A stretch of 64,000 nt of DNA. It comes from a virus. A program made the position numbers and the translations under genes. The notes under the pieces were generated by a model, which worked only from the letters and a program-made list of their open reading frames with translations, was not told where the DNA came from and ran no database searches. The stretch is from positions 34,240 to 98,239 of IMG/VR virus record IMGVR_UViG_3300021405_000009, one strand, 5' to 3'. Shown one piece after another: positions 54,301 through 63,300 of this stretch (position 1 is its first letter; every line of letters begins with the position of its first letter).

Positions 54301-54310
54301 TTTTTATTTT
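54294..54310 (+). terminator. End of the Y RNA array
   Basis: The closing stem of RNA 6 (CGCTCTC) runs straight into TTTTTATTTT. The long-range stem plus T-run probably ends transcription of the array. Confidence 0.5.
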
Positions 54311-54342
54311 ACCTCTAACGGTCAGCGTCAGGTGTTTCTCTT

Positions 54343-55158
54343 ATGCCAACTCTCTGCTTTGTCGGCGACGTGCATGGAAACTTAACGCAGATGTACGCCG
54401 CTCTGATGGCGTGGATGGAGCGTAGTTACACTAAGATCGATGCCGTCGTTCAGGTTGGCGATCTCGGCGTATACCGCCGTGGTACCACCTGGTCTTCCAT
54501 GTTCTTCAAGGGCGTGCCCTCGCCGATCCCGACCTGGGCCTGCATGGGCAACCATGAAGATCCGCTCGCGATCCGCGACTGGCAGAACGAGCCCGACCGA
54601 ATTCCTAACATGCACCTGATGCCGGATGGCGAGATCACCAGCGTTCTCGGCGTCCAGATCGGCGTTGTGTGGGGCAACTACAGCCCGATTAGTTGGCTTG
54701 ATCCTGGCCGTGTACACAAGGCGCGCGCTGTGGGCGGCGAGTCCGCGCGGATCGCTATGCACATCGACCACGCTGCTGTTACCCGCCTGATGGATTTATA
54801 CCAGCGCTGCGGCGATCACATGGATGTGCTAGTCACGCATGACTCTGCGGCGTCCACACTGCCGGTACAGTTTCGCGGCAAGGGCATGGACTCCTTCATC
54901 AAAGGGCAGCTCGGCCTTACTGATAACGAAGAGTCTGGCGGCTGCCACGGCTTCAACTCGCTGCTCAAGGCATTTCAGCCCGATGAATATTTCTTTGGCC
55001 ACCTGCACTGTTATGACGAAGGCATGATTGGCCGCACGCATTACACCTGCCTGAACGCGATCGGCTACGAAGGTGGCCCGTGGTTCAAGGTGATGGAGTT
55101 CCCAGACGTGGCGGGGCCGCTGTCTGGGGGTATCAACATTCTCGGGGGAGGTTCTTAA
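54343..55158 (+). CDS. Calcineurin-like metallophosphoesterase
   Basis: 271 residues. CFVGDVHGN, VQVGDLG, CMGNHED, LVTHDS and FFGHLHC are the five metal-binding blocks of the family in order. Substrates range from phosphoproteins to cyclic nucleotides and RNA ends. It is the first gene after the Y RNA array, so a role in RNA-end processing is attractive but inferred. Confidence 0.8.
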   Translation: MPTLCFVGDVHGNLTQMYAALMAWMERSYTKIDAVVQVGDLGVYRRGTTWSSMFFKGVPSPIPTWACMGNHEDPLAIRDWQNEPDRIPNMHLMPDGEITSVLGVQIGVVWGNYSPISWLDPGRVHKARAVGGESARIAMHIDHAAVTRLMDLYQRCGDHMDVLVTHDSAASTLPVQFRGKGMDSFIKGQLGLTDNEESGGCHGFNSLLKAFQPDEYFFGHLHCYDEGMIGRTHYTCLNAIGYEGGPWFKVMEFPDVAGPLSGGINILGGGS

Positions 55159-55388
55159 TGTTCAACGAAGTGCAGAGAATCATTGAACTCGATTACGAAG
55201 ATGCCAAGGTCGCAGACCGGCTGCACAGTAAACAGGAAACGTGCTGGGAGGAGTACAGTCGCGCGACTAAAGAGTACGGCGCGCAACTCGAACTATTCTA
55301 CAGGAAGCACTGCCCGTTCAAGCCTGGCGACCGAGTCGATCCGGAACTCAGCTTCAAAGATGGCTATCTCGTAGTTCTTCGGAGCTAA
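55158..55388 (+). CDS. Hypothetical protein
   Basis: 76 residues beginning MFNEVQRIIELDYEDAKVAD, helical then beta. TAATG coupling to the phosphoesterase suggests a linked function, otherwise unassigned. Confidence 0.45.
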   Translation: MFNEVQRIIELDYEDAKVADRLHSKQETCWEEYSRATKEYGAQLELFYRKHCPFKPGDRVDPELSFKDGYLVVLRS

Positions 55389-55390
55389 CC

Positions 55391-55783
55391 ATGACCCAAG
55401 TCTTTATCAGTGCAGCGTGGAGCAGGCGCGAGGAAGCTCGCAAGTTGGCCGAAGAGATAGAGCATGATGGCGGAGCTTTCGTCAGGGCCGACTGGCTCTA
55501 CTGCGATAAACCGCCGATAGACTCGATCTATCAGGACCTCCGCGACCTCAAGAGTTGCGACGTATTTGTCCGCTTGGCGGACGATCTATCCGAGCCTACT
55601 GTGCCGTCGCATCTGGCCACCGGCGCTCGCATGTTCGAGCAGGGCATCGCGTGGGGCATGGGCGCAGAGATCATCGTAGTTGGTGGTAAGCAAATGTTGT
55701 ACGACCACATGCGGAGCGTGCAGCACGTGAAGAACACTTTGGAACTCAGGAGCGTGTTATGCCCGATCCCCACGCTGCAGTAG
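55391..55783 (+). CDS. Nucleoside deoxyribosyltransferase-like protein
   Basis: 130 residues. QVFISAAWSRREEARKLAEE, then DLRDLKSCDVFVRLADDLSE and QGIAWGMGAEIIVVGG follow the Rossmann-like layout of nucleoside deoxyribosyltransferase and related NAD-processing folds. Catalytic residues are not certain. Nucleotide metabolism fits the neighbours. Confidence 0.5.
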   Translation: MTQVFISAAWSRREEARKLAEEIEHDGGAFVRADWLYCDKPPIDSIYQDLRDLKSCDVFVRLADDLSEPTVPSHLATGARMFEQGIAWGMGAEIIVVGGKQMLYDHMRSVQHVKNTLELRSVLCPIPTLQ

Positions 55784-56217
55784 CGCCAGTCCTTAAGGAC
55801 TCCGGACAGCGCGAAGAGTTTGCCACGGGCTCGGTGCGCGATAAGCAGAAGGGCAAGGGCGCACTTGACCTGGTGCCAGACTGGGTGATCTGGGTTGTGT
55901 CCCGCGTGTACGAGGAAGGCGCGCACAAGTACGCCGCCCGTAACTGGGAAATGGGACAGCCGCTTTCGCAGTACATCAAGAGCGCCGGGAATCATTTGGC
56001 GAAGTTGAAGGCCGGAATGCGTGACGAGCCGCACGCCTCACAGGTGATCTGGAACATGATCGGCTACATCTTCACCGCGTGGCTGGTAAAGACTGGCAAG
56101 CGCCCGAAGGAGTTGAGCGACATGCCTGACCAGTTCAACGCGAAGCCGGGCACGATCGCCGAGCCGCTGTCGCCGTTCGAGTACGAGAGCCTGGAAGTGT
56201 TCACCAAGGGGGCGTGA
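55759..56217 (+). CDS. DUF5664 dATP/dGTP diphosphohydrolase-like protein
   Basis: 152 residues. The order REEFATGSVRDKQKGKGALD, VYEEGAHKYAARNWEMGQPL and SAGNHLAKLKAGMRDEPHAS matches the phage family annotated as dATP/dGTP diphosphohydrolase. It probably trims the purine nucleotide pool. Overlaps its neighbours. Confidence 0.65.
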   Translation: MPDPHAAVAPVLKDSGQREEFATGSVRDKQKGKGALDLVPDWVIWVVSRVYEEGAHKYAARNWEMGQPLSQYIKSAGNHLAKLKAGMRDEPHASQVIWNMIGYIFTAWLVKTGKRPKELSDMPDQFNAKPGTIAEPLSPFEYESLEVFTKGA

Positions 56218-56417
56218 TGGATGAAGCCGTAACCTGTGAGCGACTGACCAACGCCAAGCGCGAAGGCGTGAAACATTACCCGCACAAGTGCGGTCTGCCA
56301 GCCGTCCGGTACCGGGTAACAGGTACCGCGTTCCTGGCCTACGCCGTGCTCTGCAACCGGTGCAGGGGGTTGGCGGCAAAGGAAGGTTACATCCTGGAGG
56401 TTGCGCCCCTGCTGTGA
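56217..56417 (+). CDS. Small Cys-containing protein
   Basis: 66 residues. CERLTNAKREGV..HKCGLPAVRY and LCNRCRGLA give a zinc-finger-like spacing. Start at ATG 56217 overlaps the upstream TGA. Confidence 0.5.
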   Translation: MDEAVTCERLTNAKREGVKHYPHKCGLPAVRYRVTGTAFLAYAVLCNRCRGLAAKEGYILEVAPLL

Positions 56418-56558
56418 GGAGGCCGCGACATGGCTGGCCAAAGATCACCGCAGCGCGCAAGGCTGATTGCGCCCGGTTGCTGCGATTGTTGGGACTGTGG
56501 CCCGGCACCATGGTCATACGCGTATCCAGACGACGGAGACGAAGACGGAGACGAAGAG

Positions 56559-56915
56559 ATGAAAGACATCGACCAGTACGCGGAGTTCACCGAAAAGATG
56601 TGGTTCTCGGGCGCGCTGCCGGAAGGCGCTGAGAATTGCATCATCCCTGTCGGCCCTGGTCGCGACCTTGCGATCATGTGCTTCGGCCTGGCCGGTGAGA
56701 CCGGCGAAGTGATGGAGCACATCAAGAAGCTGGTACGCGACTGCCATCTCGATAGAGCCGCGCTGAAGAAAGAGTTGGGGGACGCCGCGTTCTACTGGGC
56801 GCGCATCTGCAAGTTCTTCGGGATGCTCCCATCGGACGTGTTGGCCACCAATGTAGAGAAGCTGGAATCACGCCATGCTCGCGGCAAGATGAGAGGCGAC
56901 GGCGATGATCGTTGA
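56559..56915 (+). CDS. MazG-like nucleotide pyrophosphohydrolase
   Basis: 118 residues from ATG at 56559 (an in-frame ATG at 56430 adds a poorly conserved leader). MCFGLAGETGEVMEHIKKLV and LKKELGDAAFYWARICKFFG contain the ExxE...ExxD metal-binding pattern of MazG proteins, which hydrolyse NTPs, dNTPs or alarmones. Confidence 0.75.
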   Translation: MKDIDQYAEFTEKMWFSGALPEGAENCIIPVGPGRDLAIMCFGLAGETGEVMEHIKKLVRDCHLDRAALKKELGDAAFYWARICKFFGMLPSDVLATNVEKLESRHARGKMRGDGDDR

Positions 56916-57090
56916 GATCACGGTCCGCAGTAAAGACGGCACAGTAATCTCGCAGCACATACAAGACGCGCTGCAGCCCTGTGAGTGGAAGACACATCCC
57001 GATCACCCGGAGCGCGAGGGCGATTACCAGTACTTCGGTTTCACTTACCAGCCGCGTGTCCGGCTCAACTCAAAGGCGGGCGGATTTTGA
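56905..57090 (+). CDS. Hypothetical protein
   Basis: 61 residues, beta-rich (MIVEITVRSKDGTVISQHIQ). Overlaps the MazG gene by 11 bases. No family recognised. Confidence 0.45.
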   Translation: MIVEITVRSKDGTVISQHIQDALQPCEWKTHPDHPEREGDYQYFGFTYQPRVRLNSKAGGF

Positions 57091-57629
57091 ATTTCAGTGA
57101 TGCGGAGCTTGAGAAGCTAGCGAAGATAATGCGGGAGTGGCTGCAGCTTTACTATGTCCGCAGGATGCAGTTCACTGCCGCTGCTGCGAAGAAAAAAACG
57201 CAGGACGACTGCCCGCACCTACAGGGCTGCCTGGGACCGGGACCCTGGGGTCCACGCACCTGCATCATCTGGCACACGTTTGAAGATGACATTAAACATC
57301 CGGTCGGGATCTGTAATAGCTGCCAGCGTATCTGGCGATACACCGACTCCGACTACGCCGAGTGGTTCAGGAAGCCGAGTTGCAACACGCCATCTACTGG
57401 CGGGCTGCCCGTGGCACCGAGCACTTATCCGGTGGGCACCACTGGAGCTTCCTCGATGGTGCGTGAGGTCGTCATCACCAATGGCGAGCTGGCCATGAAC
57501 CCGCCGGTCGAGCCGCCGATCGCTGGTTCACTGAAGGATTTCGTCAAACACCATGAGCGGTCGTATCTGGAATTGAAGGAGGAGCGCTATGAAGACAACT
57601 GTGGAGACGCAGTCCGGATCGATCTATGA
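57087..57629 (+). CDS. Zinc-ribbon protein
   Basis: 180 residues from TTG at 57087, overlapping the previous TGA. Cys/His residues (CPHLQGCLG, CIIWHTFEDD, GICNSCQRIW) suggest a metal-bound centre. C-terminal part helical. Overlaps the next gene by 41 bases. Confidence 0.45.
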   Translation: MNFSDAELEKLAKIMREWLQLYYVRRMQFTAAAAKKKTQDDCPHLQGCLGPGPWGPRTCIIWHTFEDDIKHPVGICNSCQRIWRYTDSDYAEWFRKPSCNTPSTGGLPVAPSTYPVGTTGASSMVREVVITNGELAMNPPVEPPIAGSLKDFVKHHERSYLELKEERYEDNCGDAVRIDL

Positions 57630-58302
57630 GTTAGACAACGTGAAGATGACCTGGCGGCGCTCGTTCGAGAACACGGGGCTGTCCGGCGTGCTGCGCAGTG
57701 ATGGCGGTGAGATGTCAAGTTTTCCTGCAATAAAACTTGACAAGCCGATGGTCATCCAGTGTCCGCCGATCGTGAGCCATGCCATCGGCCGCGCCATCGT
57801 CACGACACCAGTAGTCCAGATTTCACATGAGGCCACGGGCTTCGCGAACGGCGCGCCGAACTCCAGCGGCCGAACGACCTATGGCTTCATGGCAGGATTG
57901 GCGGCGGGTGGGAAGCGAGCGGTTGACCAGGCGGGAAGAGGATGCGCTGCCAGAAACGCCCGCATCCGGGCGTCATGCAATGGCGAACCCGCAACAACGG
58001 ACGAGGCTAAGGCCGCCGCCAATGTAGTTAAAGACTGCACCCGGCCTCTGCCTCATGTCTGTAAACAGAACGGGCCATGCAATGGATGGCCGAGACCTGA
58101 CCGCTTCAATGTCGATGCCATCATGAGGAATGGTGAAGAGTACTGCCCAGACAGCCATGGCGGCAAGTATGACGGCTGTTCGACTTCAGCTATCGGGTCC
58201 AACCGGACACCGCGCGTCACAAGTGAACAAGCGGATGGCTGCGACCACCCCAAGAGCGTTGGATGTGATGGCTGGATTTGCGTCCGTTTCTACCGTCCTT
58301 AA
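57589..58302 (+). CDS. Cys-rich hypothetical protein
   Basis: 237 residues after GGAGCGCT. N-terminal beta domain, C-terminal half with nine or more Cys. A perfect inverted repeat (57713-57742) containing CTTGACA arms lies in the coding region. No family recognised. Confidence 0.5.
   Translation: MKTTVETQSGSIYELDNVKMTWRRSFENTGLSGVLRSDGGEMSSFPAIKLDKPMVIQCPPIVSHAIGRAIVTTPVVQISHEATGFANGAPNSSGRTTYGFMAGLAAGGKRAVDQAGRGCAARNARIRASCNGEPATTDEAKAAANVVKDCTRPLPHVCKQNGPCNGWPRPDRFNVDAIMRNGEEYCPDSHGGKYDGCSTSAIGSNRTPRVTSEQADGCDHPKSVGCDGWICVRFYRP
57713..57742. repeat. Intragenic inverted repeat with ACTTGACA arms
   Basis: TGTCAAGTTTT and AAAACTTGACA, 11-bp perfect arms around CCTGCAAT. The arms contain the family B half-site, so a regulator may bind here. 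Confidence 0.5.
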
Positions 58303-58319
58303 AACACGGCCGCAAACAA

Positions 58320-58362
58320 GAACGCCCCACTCGACAGAGATGTCAGGTGGGGCGTTCGCTTT
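58320..58362 (+). terminator. Strong terminator between convergent operons
   Basis: GAACGCCCCAC pairs with GTGGGGCGTTC, followed by GCTTTTAC. It separates the plus early genes from the minus virion genes. Confidence 0.8.
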
Positions 58363-58377
58363 TACTGGTGTTGTTTG

Positions 58378-58923
58378 TTACGGCGTAAGGCTGATGACGC
58401 TGACGATGTTCTGCGTCTGCGGGTACGAGGCCACGGTCATCGTGTGCTGGCTGGCCCAGGCCATGGTGCCATCGTGCGCGTGCAGGGTGAGTTCGTAATA
58501 CGAACCTGCCAGCACGCCGCCGTCGTTCGGCGAGACCGTGGTCCCGCCAATCACGCTGCCGTCCTCGTCGAGATAGATCTTCGACGTGCCTGCGATCGCG
58601 CCATTCATAATAAGGTTGGCGGTAAGATACCCGTAGGCGATACGGTTGCCCTCGAAGTCCTGGAAGTCTCCGCCCGTCAGGGTTACCGGCAGACCCAGGA
58701 TCTTGCCGGTCTCCAGGATCAGGTAACACTGGTTGGCTTGCAGCAGATGATGGGGAACGATCCCAGGGCTGATCTCGGTGAGCAGGTTGGCCTGCTCGAC
58801 GCGTAAATGTCCTGCGCCGGGTGGCACGTGGACTTCAATGACCAGCGCCGCCTGGTGGGCTCGTACCCCAACACTGAGTTGGGTTTCGGCCAGCAGTGGA
58901 GCTTGCTCGACCCGCAACGCCAT
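58378..58923 (-). CDS. Virion-associated protein
   Basis: 181 residues beginning MALRVEQAPLLAETQLSVGV, beta-rich, with a C-terminal repeat-like region. The order (coiled coil, 1099-residue protein, LamG-like, this protein) suggests a tail or minor virion component. No specific family recognised. Confidence 0.5.
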   Translation of the reverse strand: MALRVEQAPLLAETQLSVGVRAHQAALVIEVHVPPGAGHLRVEQANLLTEISPGIVPHHLLQANQCYLILETGKILGLPVTLTGGDFQDFEGNRIAYGYLTANLIMNGAIAGTSKIYLDEDGSVIGGTTVSPNDGGVLAGSYYELTLHAHDGTMAWASQHTMTVASYPQTQNIVSVISLTP

Positions 58924-58926
58924 GGT

Positions 58927-59976
58927 TTAGGTAACTTCCTCGTGGTAAAAGTGCGCCGCATCCGCGCCTGCCGCTGTCCAGGCAATGCCGGTGGCAGGGT
59001 CGTTGGGGATACAGTTCTGCACCCAGGTTAATCCCGAGTTCGCGGTAAAGGTTGTGCCCGTGGCGGCCGAGCCGCTGCTGAGCACTCCGTTCGTATAGGT
59101 GCGCGTGGCGGCGTCATCCTTCTGGTAGTAAGACACGGCCACAACCTGCGAGGGCGCAGTAGTCAGGCTGGCGCTGGGCATGGCGTAATCGTCAATCACA
59201 GCCGAGCCGTTGGCGCTCACATAGTCCGAGGAGTTCGGCGGCACGACGGCAACGCAGGCGTGGTTGGTGCCAAGACCGTTCGGAGTCCAGTTGGTGTTCG
59301 TGCCCGCGCCGCTGGGTAACTTGGTTACGGGCTGGCGGTCGGTGCCGATGGGCGCGTTCTGGGTCGAGCCGGTTGCGTCCCACACGCGCAGGTAGTCGGT
59401 GTACATCGACTGGTTAGTGTTGCCGATCGCGCCGATCTCCACCTGGTTGGCGTAGGCGTTGCCGGTCTGACTGGTGTTCAGACTGGCGGCGCTGTTGATG
59501 ACCTGCACGCCATCGAGCCAACACTTCACCTGGCCTACAGTGGTCGAGAATGTGACCTGCACTTCAATACCATGAACGGGCAGAGTCGCGGTGGTAATCA
59601 ATCCATTCGATGACGCGGGGCCAACGGCCGTGCCGCCCGATCCACCACGATAGAACTGCAGTGAGCCCGTAGCGGTGAGCCCCAGGTAGCACTGGATGGT
59701 ACCAGCATCGCGGAAGCCGAAGACTCCGGAGTTTGAGCTGGGCGGCAGTGAGCCCGCGCCGAAGCTGCAGAAGCCGATCAGCGTGGCCTGGTTGCTGGTC
59801 AGGTTTTTGCGCAGGGCCGCGTTGGTGGCAATGAGCACACCGCCGCCCTGGCAGCCACTGGGCGGGGTAAAGCGCGCAAAGGCTGAAGAGTAGGTGATGG
59901 TGCCAGTCACCAGGTCGTAGGGCGACTGAGCCGAAGTGGTGATGGTGCAGTAAGTGTCGGTGAACTGAAAGGCCAT
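58927..59976 (-). CDS. Virion protein with concanavalin-like (LamG) fold
   Basis: 349 residues. Beta-rich, with LPVHGIEVQVTFSTTVGQVK, then CWLDGVQVINSA and VEIGAIGNTNQSMYTDYLRV, the strand pattern of LamG-type jelly rolls in phage tail or capsid proteins. It probably binds carbohydrate or decorates the particle. It is separated from the 1099-residue gene by a plus gene. Confidence 0.6.
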   Translation of the reverse strand: MAFQFTDTYCTITTSAQSPYDLVTGTITYSSAFARFTPPSGCQGGGVLIATNAALRKNLTSNQATLIGFCSFGAGSLPPSSNSGVFGFRDAGTIQCYLGLTATGSLQFYRGGSGGTAVGPASSNGLITTATLPVHGIEVQVTFSTTVGQVKCWLDGVQVINSAASLNTSQTGNAYANQVEIGAIGNTNQSMYTDYLRVWDATGSTQNAPIGTDRQPVTKLPSGAGTNTNWTPNGLGTNHACVAVVPPNSSDYVSANGSAVIDDYAMPSASLTTAPSQVVAVSYYQKDDAATRTYTNGVLSSGSAATGTTFTANSGLTWVQNCIPNDPATGIAWTAAGADAAHFYHEEVT

Positions 59977-60009
59977 AGGGTGTATACTCAGCGATCAAAG
60001 GAGATCGCA

Positions 60010-60300
60010 ATGCCAAAAGGTATGGGGTTGATTCTGTCCGCTGCCGGGCTATTCATAGGCTTCACGTTTGGCTACTTCTTCGACCTGGCCAAGTGCGACC
60101 ACGACTATCACCCGTTCGGTACTACGCCGTATCTCTACGACACGCACACGGGAAGGGTGTGTGCCCCGCTTCGGGAGTCAGAAGACGCGTACAAAAAAGC
60201 TACCGTGAATCCAACCCCCGGCAGCCCACTCGGAGACGTGTTCGACCAGGCAGCCAAGTTGCCCCATGGGGCGGCCGACATGATCCCGGCCTGTGAGTAG
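60010..60300 (+). CDS. Small membrane-anchored protein
   Basis: 96 residues from ATG at 60010 after AAAGGAGA. One membrane segment near the N-terminus (GLILSAAGLFIGFTFGYF), then a polar domain with three Cys. It is a plus gene inserted between two minus virion genes, as accessory genes often are. Confidence 0.55.
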   Translation: MPKGMGLILSAAGLFIGFTFGYFFDLAKCDHDYHPFGTTPYLYDTHTGRVCAPLRESEDAYKKATVNPTPGSPLGDVFDQAAKLPHGAADMIPACE

Positions 60301-63300
60301 CTACCATAGCGGCATGTGCGGCGAGAGATCGCGCAGCAGCCGGTTGTAAGTGGGGTCGGCCTCGCGGTCTTTCTTAATCATCGAGGTTAGCGCCTTCTTG
60401 ACGTATGCCTTGCCCTTCTCTTGAAGGATCGGCAGCAACAGCTTCTTCTCCTGCGGCGTGGCCACGTCGTAGACCTGCAGCAGCTCTTTCACCGGCAGCC
60501 GATTCGAGCGCGTGTAGAGGCGCGCGTCCCAGTCGCTCATCGGCTTACCTTCAGCGCCACCTTTCGAGGTAGCCTTGAAGTTGTCGTAGATCTGTTTGGC
60601 CTCGTCCTGGGTAAGCTCTTCGTCGTGAACTTTCTGGTTGATGTCCGGGCCTTTCAGTTTCCCGCTTCTCAGGTCGTCTTCCAGTTGCATCACATACTGG
60701 TGGCGGTTCAACTTCGCGGTATCCACCGGCCCAGACTCCGAGTTAGAACTCGCCAGCTTCGAGGCCGTCTTGTAAGCCGTGGTTGTGTCAGGCTCGACGT
60801 TAACGCCTAATGAGCGCGCCACGCCGGTGCCAATGCCTTCACCCTCGCGCCGGAAGGTTGGCACAAAGTTCTGTGAAGAGATGGGCAAGACGTTGCGCAA
60901 CAGGTCGTGAACTTGTTTCTCGGCCGTGACCTGCTTGCCTTGCTCGTCGCGGCCTTGCAGGTACTCTGCGCCCGTGCGCATGGTAAGCGGGTTCAGACGG
61001 TTATAGATAAATCCGCGCGGGTCGGTCATGGCGTGGAAGATGTCCTGCGGCATGGTGCGCACCGACATCACATTTTTGCCATCCGGCGAGACCACCGCAA
61101 AAGGGTGCTCGGGATGGATCTTGCCGTTGACTAACAGATTCAAGGCTTGCGCGGCGGCGAAGTTATACAGCGCAATGCGTCCCAGGCTCTGGGCAATGAC
61201 CGATCCGCCAGGCTGGAATCCATACTTAGCGAAGGCGACCTGACTTCCGGTGAAGTCGGGGGCTAGCAGGAACAGCCGCAGGGCGTCGCGCGTGTTCATA
61301 CTGGTGCCCAGCATCTTCCAGTTGAGACCGCCGAAAGCTGCATCCACAATTTTAGACGCGGCGAAGTCTACCTGGTCTGGGCTCCAGTTCTTATTGCGCT
61401 CGCCGAGCTGCTTCGATACCTTCTCGAAGGCTGCACCTTTGAGGCGATCGATGTAGCCATTCGCGCCGAACAGCTTCTGCTCGATGTTCTCCATCGCCTT
61501 GCCGAAGACTGGCACCTTACTAAGCAGTCCGCCGCCGCCGCCCAGGCCCTCAGAAAATTCAAGTCCAGCCTTGGTCGATCCGCCAAGGATGGTGGGGCCG
61601 AATTTCTTCGTCACGGCCGCCGAGTCTGCGGCCAGTCGTGGCGGCCGGAAAGCTTCCATCGGCCCCAGGCCCATCTGGAGTCCGCGCAGATATTCCGTGG
61701 TCCAATGGAAGGGGCTGAGGAGTGGGTTGAGTAAGCTGGTCTTCGCCGTTGAAGATAACTTGAGCAGCGGACCGAGGATTGAGTTCTTGCGCAGCCATGA
61801 GCTGTCTTCGCCGAAGGCGGTCTTCACCGGCTCGACATACTTCGGGTGAATCAGCAGCGGCTTTGCCTCGGTGATCGGAATGCTTTTGGTTGAATCGTTC
61901 GGATCGCGCGCGTCGGCGAGCCAGCGCCTGCGGGTAAAGGTATCCGGCCCATCCTTGTAGTCATGCACGTCGAGATAGAGCTTGCCATCCTGGCCCTGGA
62001 ATAGGCGCTCTGGTGGAACCTTATTCAGATCAACACCTGCCGCGTCGGCAGAAACGGCCGTGCGCGTCTTGCCCGGCATCAATCCAGTGCCGCCATTAGG
62101 ATCTGGGATCACTTCCTTTACGCCGCGAATGGTAGCCGGGCTTACGGCCATCGGCATCCCGTCTTGAACGCGCTCCGCCAGTAGCGCTTTTTCGGCTTCG
62201 AAGTGGGCCATTTTCTGGCCAACCTGACGGATATATTCTGCGTGCGCCGCTGCGAGCCCGCGCGTTGGTTCCAGTCCTGCCTTCAGGGCATCGACGGCGG
62301 TCGGGAACTCGCGCGCCTTCAGGTGCTGTGGTGTGCCCACCATTCGCCGCGAGCGATCAAGCAAGCCGGAGTTCATGCCGTCTTGCGGATCGTAGATGTG
62401 CGGCCCGGCGTAGTTCTCACGGCCTTCGTTCGAAGCGCCGCCAGGCAACGCCTCGCGGACGATCTTCCTGTCTTTGTAGTCTTCCCAGAACTCGCGATAC
62501 CGATCCGCCAAGCCAGACGACAGGTTCTTCACTTCGTCGGGCAGCTTCTGGGCCTTGTCGAGCAGGTCGGCCCAGCGCTGGCGAATCTGGGGTTGAATGT
62601 TCTTGTCGGCCAGCACATCATCGTGCCAGGCTTTGAGTTGGTCGGTGGTAGTCAGTCTGGGCGGAGCGTTGGGGCCGAACGGGCCAACGGGCGCGGCTTC
62701 CCCCAGCTTCCCGCCAGCTTCGTGATACAGCATGGCAGCCATGTCGGTGGGCTTGTCTTTGATAAGGTCGAGATGGTCGTGCTCGAACTGCTCGGCGCGC
62801 TGGTTGAACGAGCGCTCCTGCTGCTGCGCGATGCCGATGATTTCCTTGTCGTGCTCAACCACCGGCGAGTCTGGAGTGCCGCGCAGTAAATGCGCCGCGC
62901 TCAGCCCGGCCGCGACCGTTCCCAACGCAGCCGAAGTAATCATCTCTGCGGCCGTGTCGGTGTCCCCGGCCTTGATGGCGTCGCCAATGCGCGGCACGGC
63001 TTTGGTAACGTCGATGATCTGGTTCGCGGTGAAACCGAAGTTAGCCAGCTTCTCAATCGTACCTGAAGCCGTGGCTACCTTGGCCGCAACGTCTGGGCTA
63101 AGTCGAGATAGCAGTGAGGCTCCGGCCCGCCCAGCCACACTCAGTCCGCCTTCAGTCACAGCTTCGCCAGCCTCGGCGGCAGCCGTAGATGCACCGGCTT
63201 CGGCGATCCCACCCAGGCCGCCAGTTACTAACATCAATCCGATGTTCAGCGGGCTAGTTAGGCCAGAAGCAAACTTCTCTGCGGCGCGCTCGATACCACC

